From JANLTP01 sp031363055 (GTDB lineage Bacteria > Pseudomonadota > Gammaproteobacteria > Burkholderiales > Burkholderiaceae_E), in contig JANLTP010000078.1 in NCBI GenBank assembly GCA_031363055.1, forward strand, positions 1 to 14,833: a stretch of DNA of 14,833 nt, given 5' to 3'. Below the pieces are notes generated by a model. It had not been told where the DNA came from and did no database searches. It saw only the letters and a program-made list of their open reading frames with translations. Position numbers and translations under genes: made by a program. How positions within the stretch are numbered: the stretch's first letter is position 1; each line of letters begins with the position of its first letter. Below, in pieces: positions 14,545 through 14,833 of this stretch.

Positions 14545-14833
14545 CGCAAGTACGTGTCATCAACAGAACTCAGTGTGTTCGACCGCGTCTTCTTTACCAA
14601 CAGCGGTGCCGAGGCCAATGAGGGGGCGATCAAACTGGCGCGTCGCTGGGGCAACCTTCACAAGCAAGGTGCGTACGAAATTATTACTTTTGATCATGGA
14701 TTCCATGGTCGAACACTGGCCACCATGTCAGCCTCGGGTAAGGCCGCCTTCCGCGATCTGTTCGAGCCCAAGGTCACAGGCTTTCCGAAAGCCACACTCA
14801 ACGATCTCGATTCGGTTACCCGACTGATCAATC
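14545..14833 (+). pseudogene. Class-III (acetylornithine-type) PLP aminotransferase lacking its N-terminal part; runs off the window
   Basis: After a stop at 14542-14544 the frame is open to the window edge. It reads VFDRVFFTNSGAEANEGAIK, LARRWG, then ITFDHGFHGRTLATMSASGK and FPKATLNDLDSVTRLIN. These are textbook motifs of class-III aminotransferases close to ArgD/acetylornithine transaminase: SGAEAN contacts the cofactor phosphate, and FHGRT(L) holds the aromatic stacking residue. The cofactor Lys would lie beyond the window. Intact relatives have about 90-100 residues before this point, including the N-terminal substrate-binding segment. Here only about ten codons fit after the stop, and no other upstream frame supplies them. 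The only nearby starts are GTG at 14554 or 14575, without a clear ribosome site. I infer a 5'-truncated, probably dead gene. The remainder may be intact downstream but cannot be seen. Confidence 0.7.

Noticed and set aside
13682..14563. Open frame of 293 codons on the minus strand
   Set aside because: It is antisense to the PhzF gene, whose active-site motifs are all on the plus strand. The antisense product is low in recognisable structure.
1..14833. CRISPR array, tRNA or rRNA genes, and a novel defence or mobile system
   Set aside because: No regularly spaced repeat-spacer pattern, cloverleaf or rRNA-like sequence was seen. Apart from degraded transposase pieces, the intact genes belong to ordinary metabolic and envelope families, so no new system can be claimed honestly.

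Overview
The window looks like a chromosomal segment from a moderately GC-rich Gram-negative bacterium. The protein families and the wording of their motifs suggest a betaproteobacterium of Burkholderiales type, but that placement rests on recalled family resemblance and not on a search. Cell-envelope clues are two lipoprotein signal peptides with a lipobox cysteine, two Sec signal peptides on periplasmic proteins, and a binding-protein-dependent ABC importer. I see no rRNA, tRNA or CRISPR array.

Layout. Positions 1-1069 hold a fragment of a pyridoxamine-phosphate-oxidase-family protein (minus), a small two-helix membrane protein (minus) and a headless coding remnant (plus). A small lipoprotein gene (1070-1465, plus) faces the 3' end of a five-gene minus-strand operon (7188 down to 1696). 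In transcription order this operon encodes a family-5 periplasmic binding protein, two permeases and two ATPases: a complete di/oligopeptide (Dpp/Opp-type) importer. The last three genes overlap by 4 bases at each junction, as expected for translational coupling.

Positions 7189-9763 form a zone of decay. It holds a collapsed amidase pseudogene abutting an IS91-type transposase remnant, a small secreted NTF2-like protein, a cluster of perfect or near-perfect palindromes, a His/Trp-rich lipoprotein and the C-terminal piece of an IS701-type transposase. A full-length GMC-type FAD oxidoreductase follows (11418 down to 9760). Beyond a 249-base divergent spacer carrying a 9-bp tandem repeat, the plus strand encodes a DUF4337 membrane protein, an M20 amidohydrolase, a PhzF-family protein, and finally a class-III aminotransferase that lacks its N-terminal part and runs off the window.

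How it fits together. The importer would bring peptides or peptide-like compounds into the cytoplasm. The amidase, now dead, and the M20 amidohydrolase are the sort of enzymes that hydrolyse such substrates, but only the importer genes are demonstrably one operon. Six gene fragments in under 15 kb point to active gene loss and insertion-sequence turnover. I found no convincing new multi-gene system. The most unusual items are the decay junctions, the palindrome cluster, the 9-bp tandem repeat and the short duplications at both ends of the PhzF gene.
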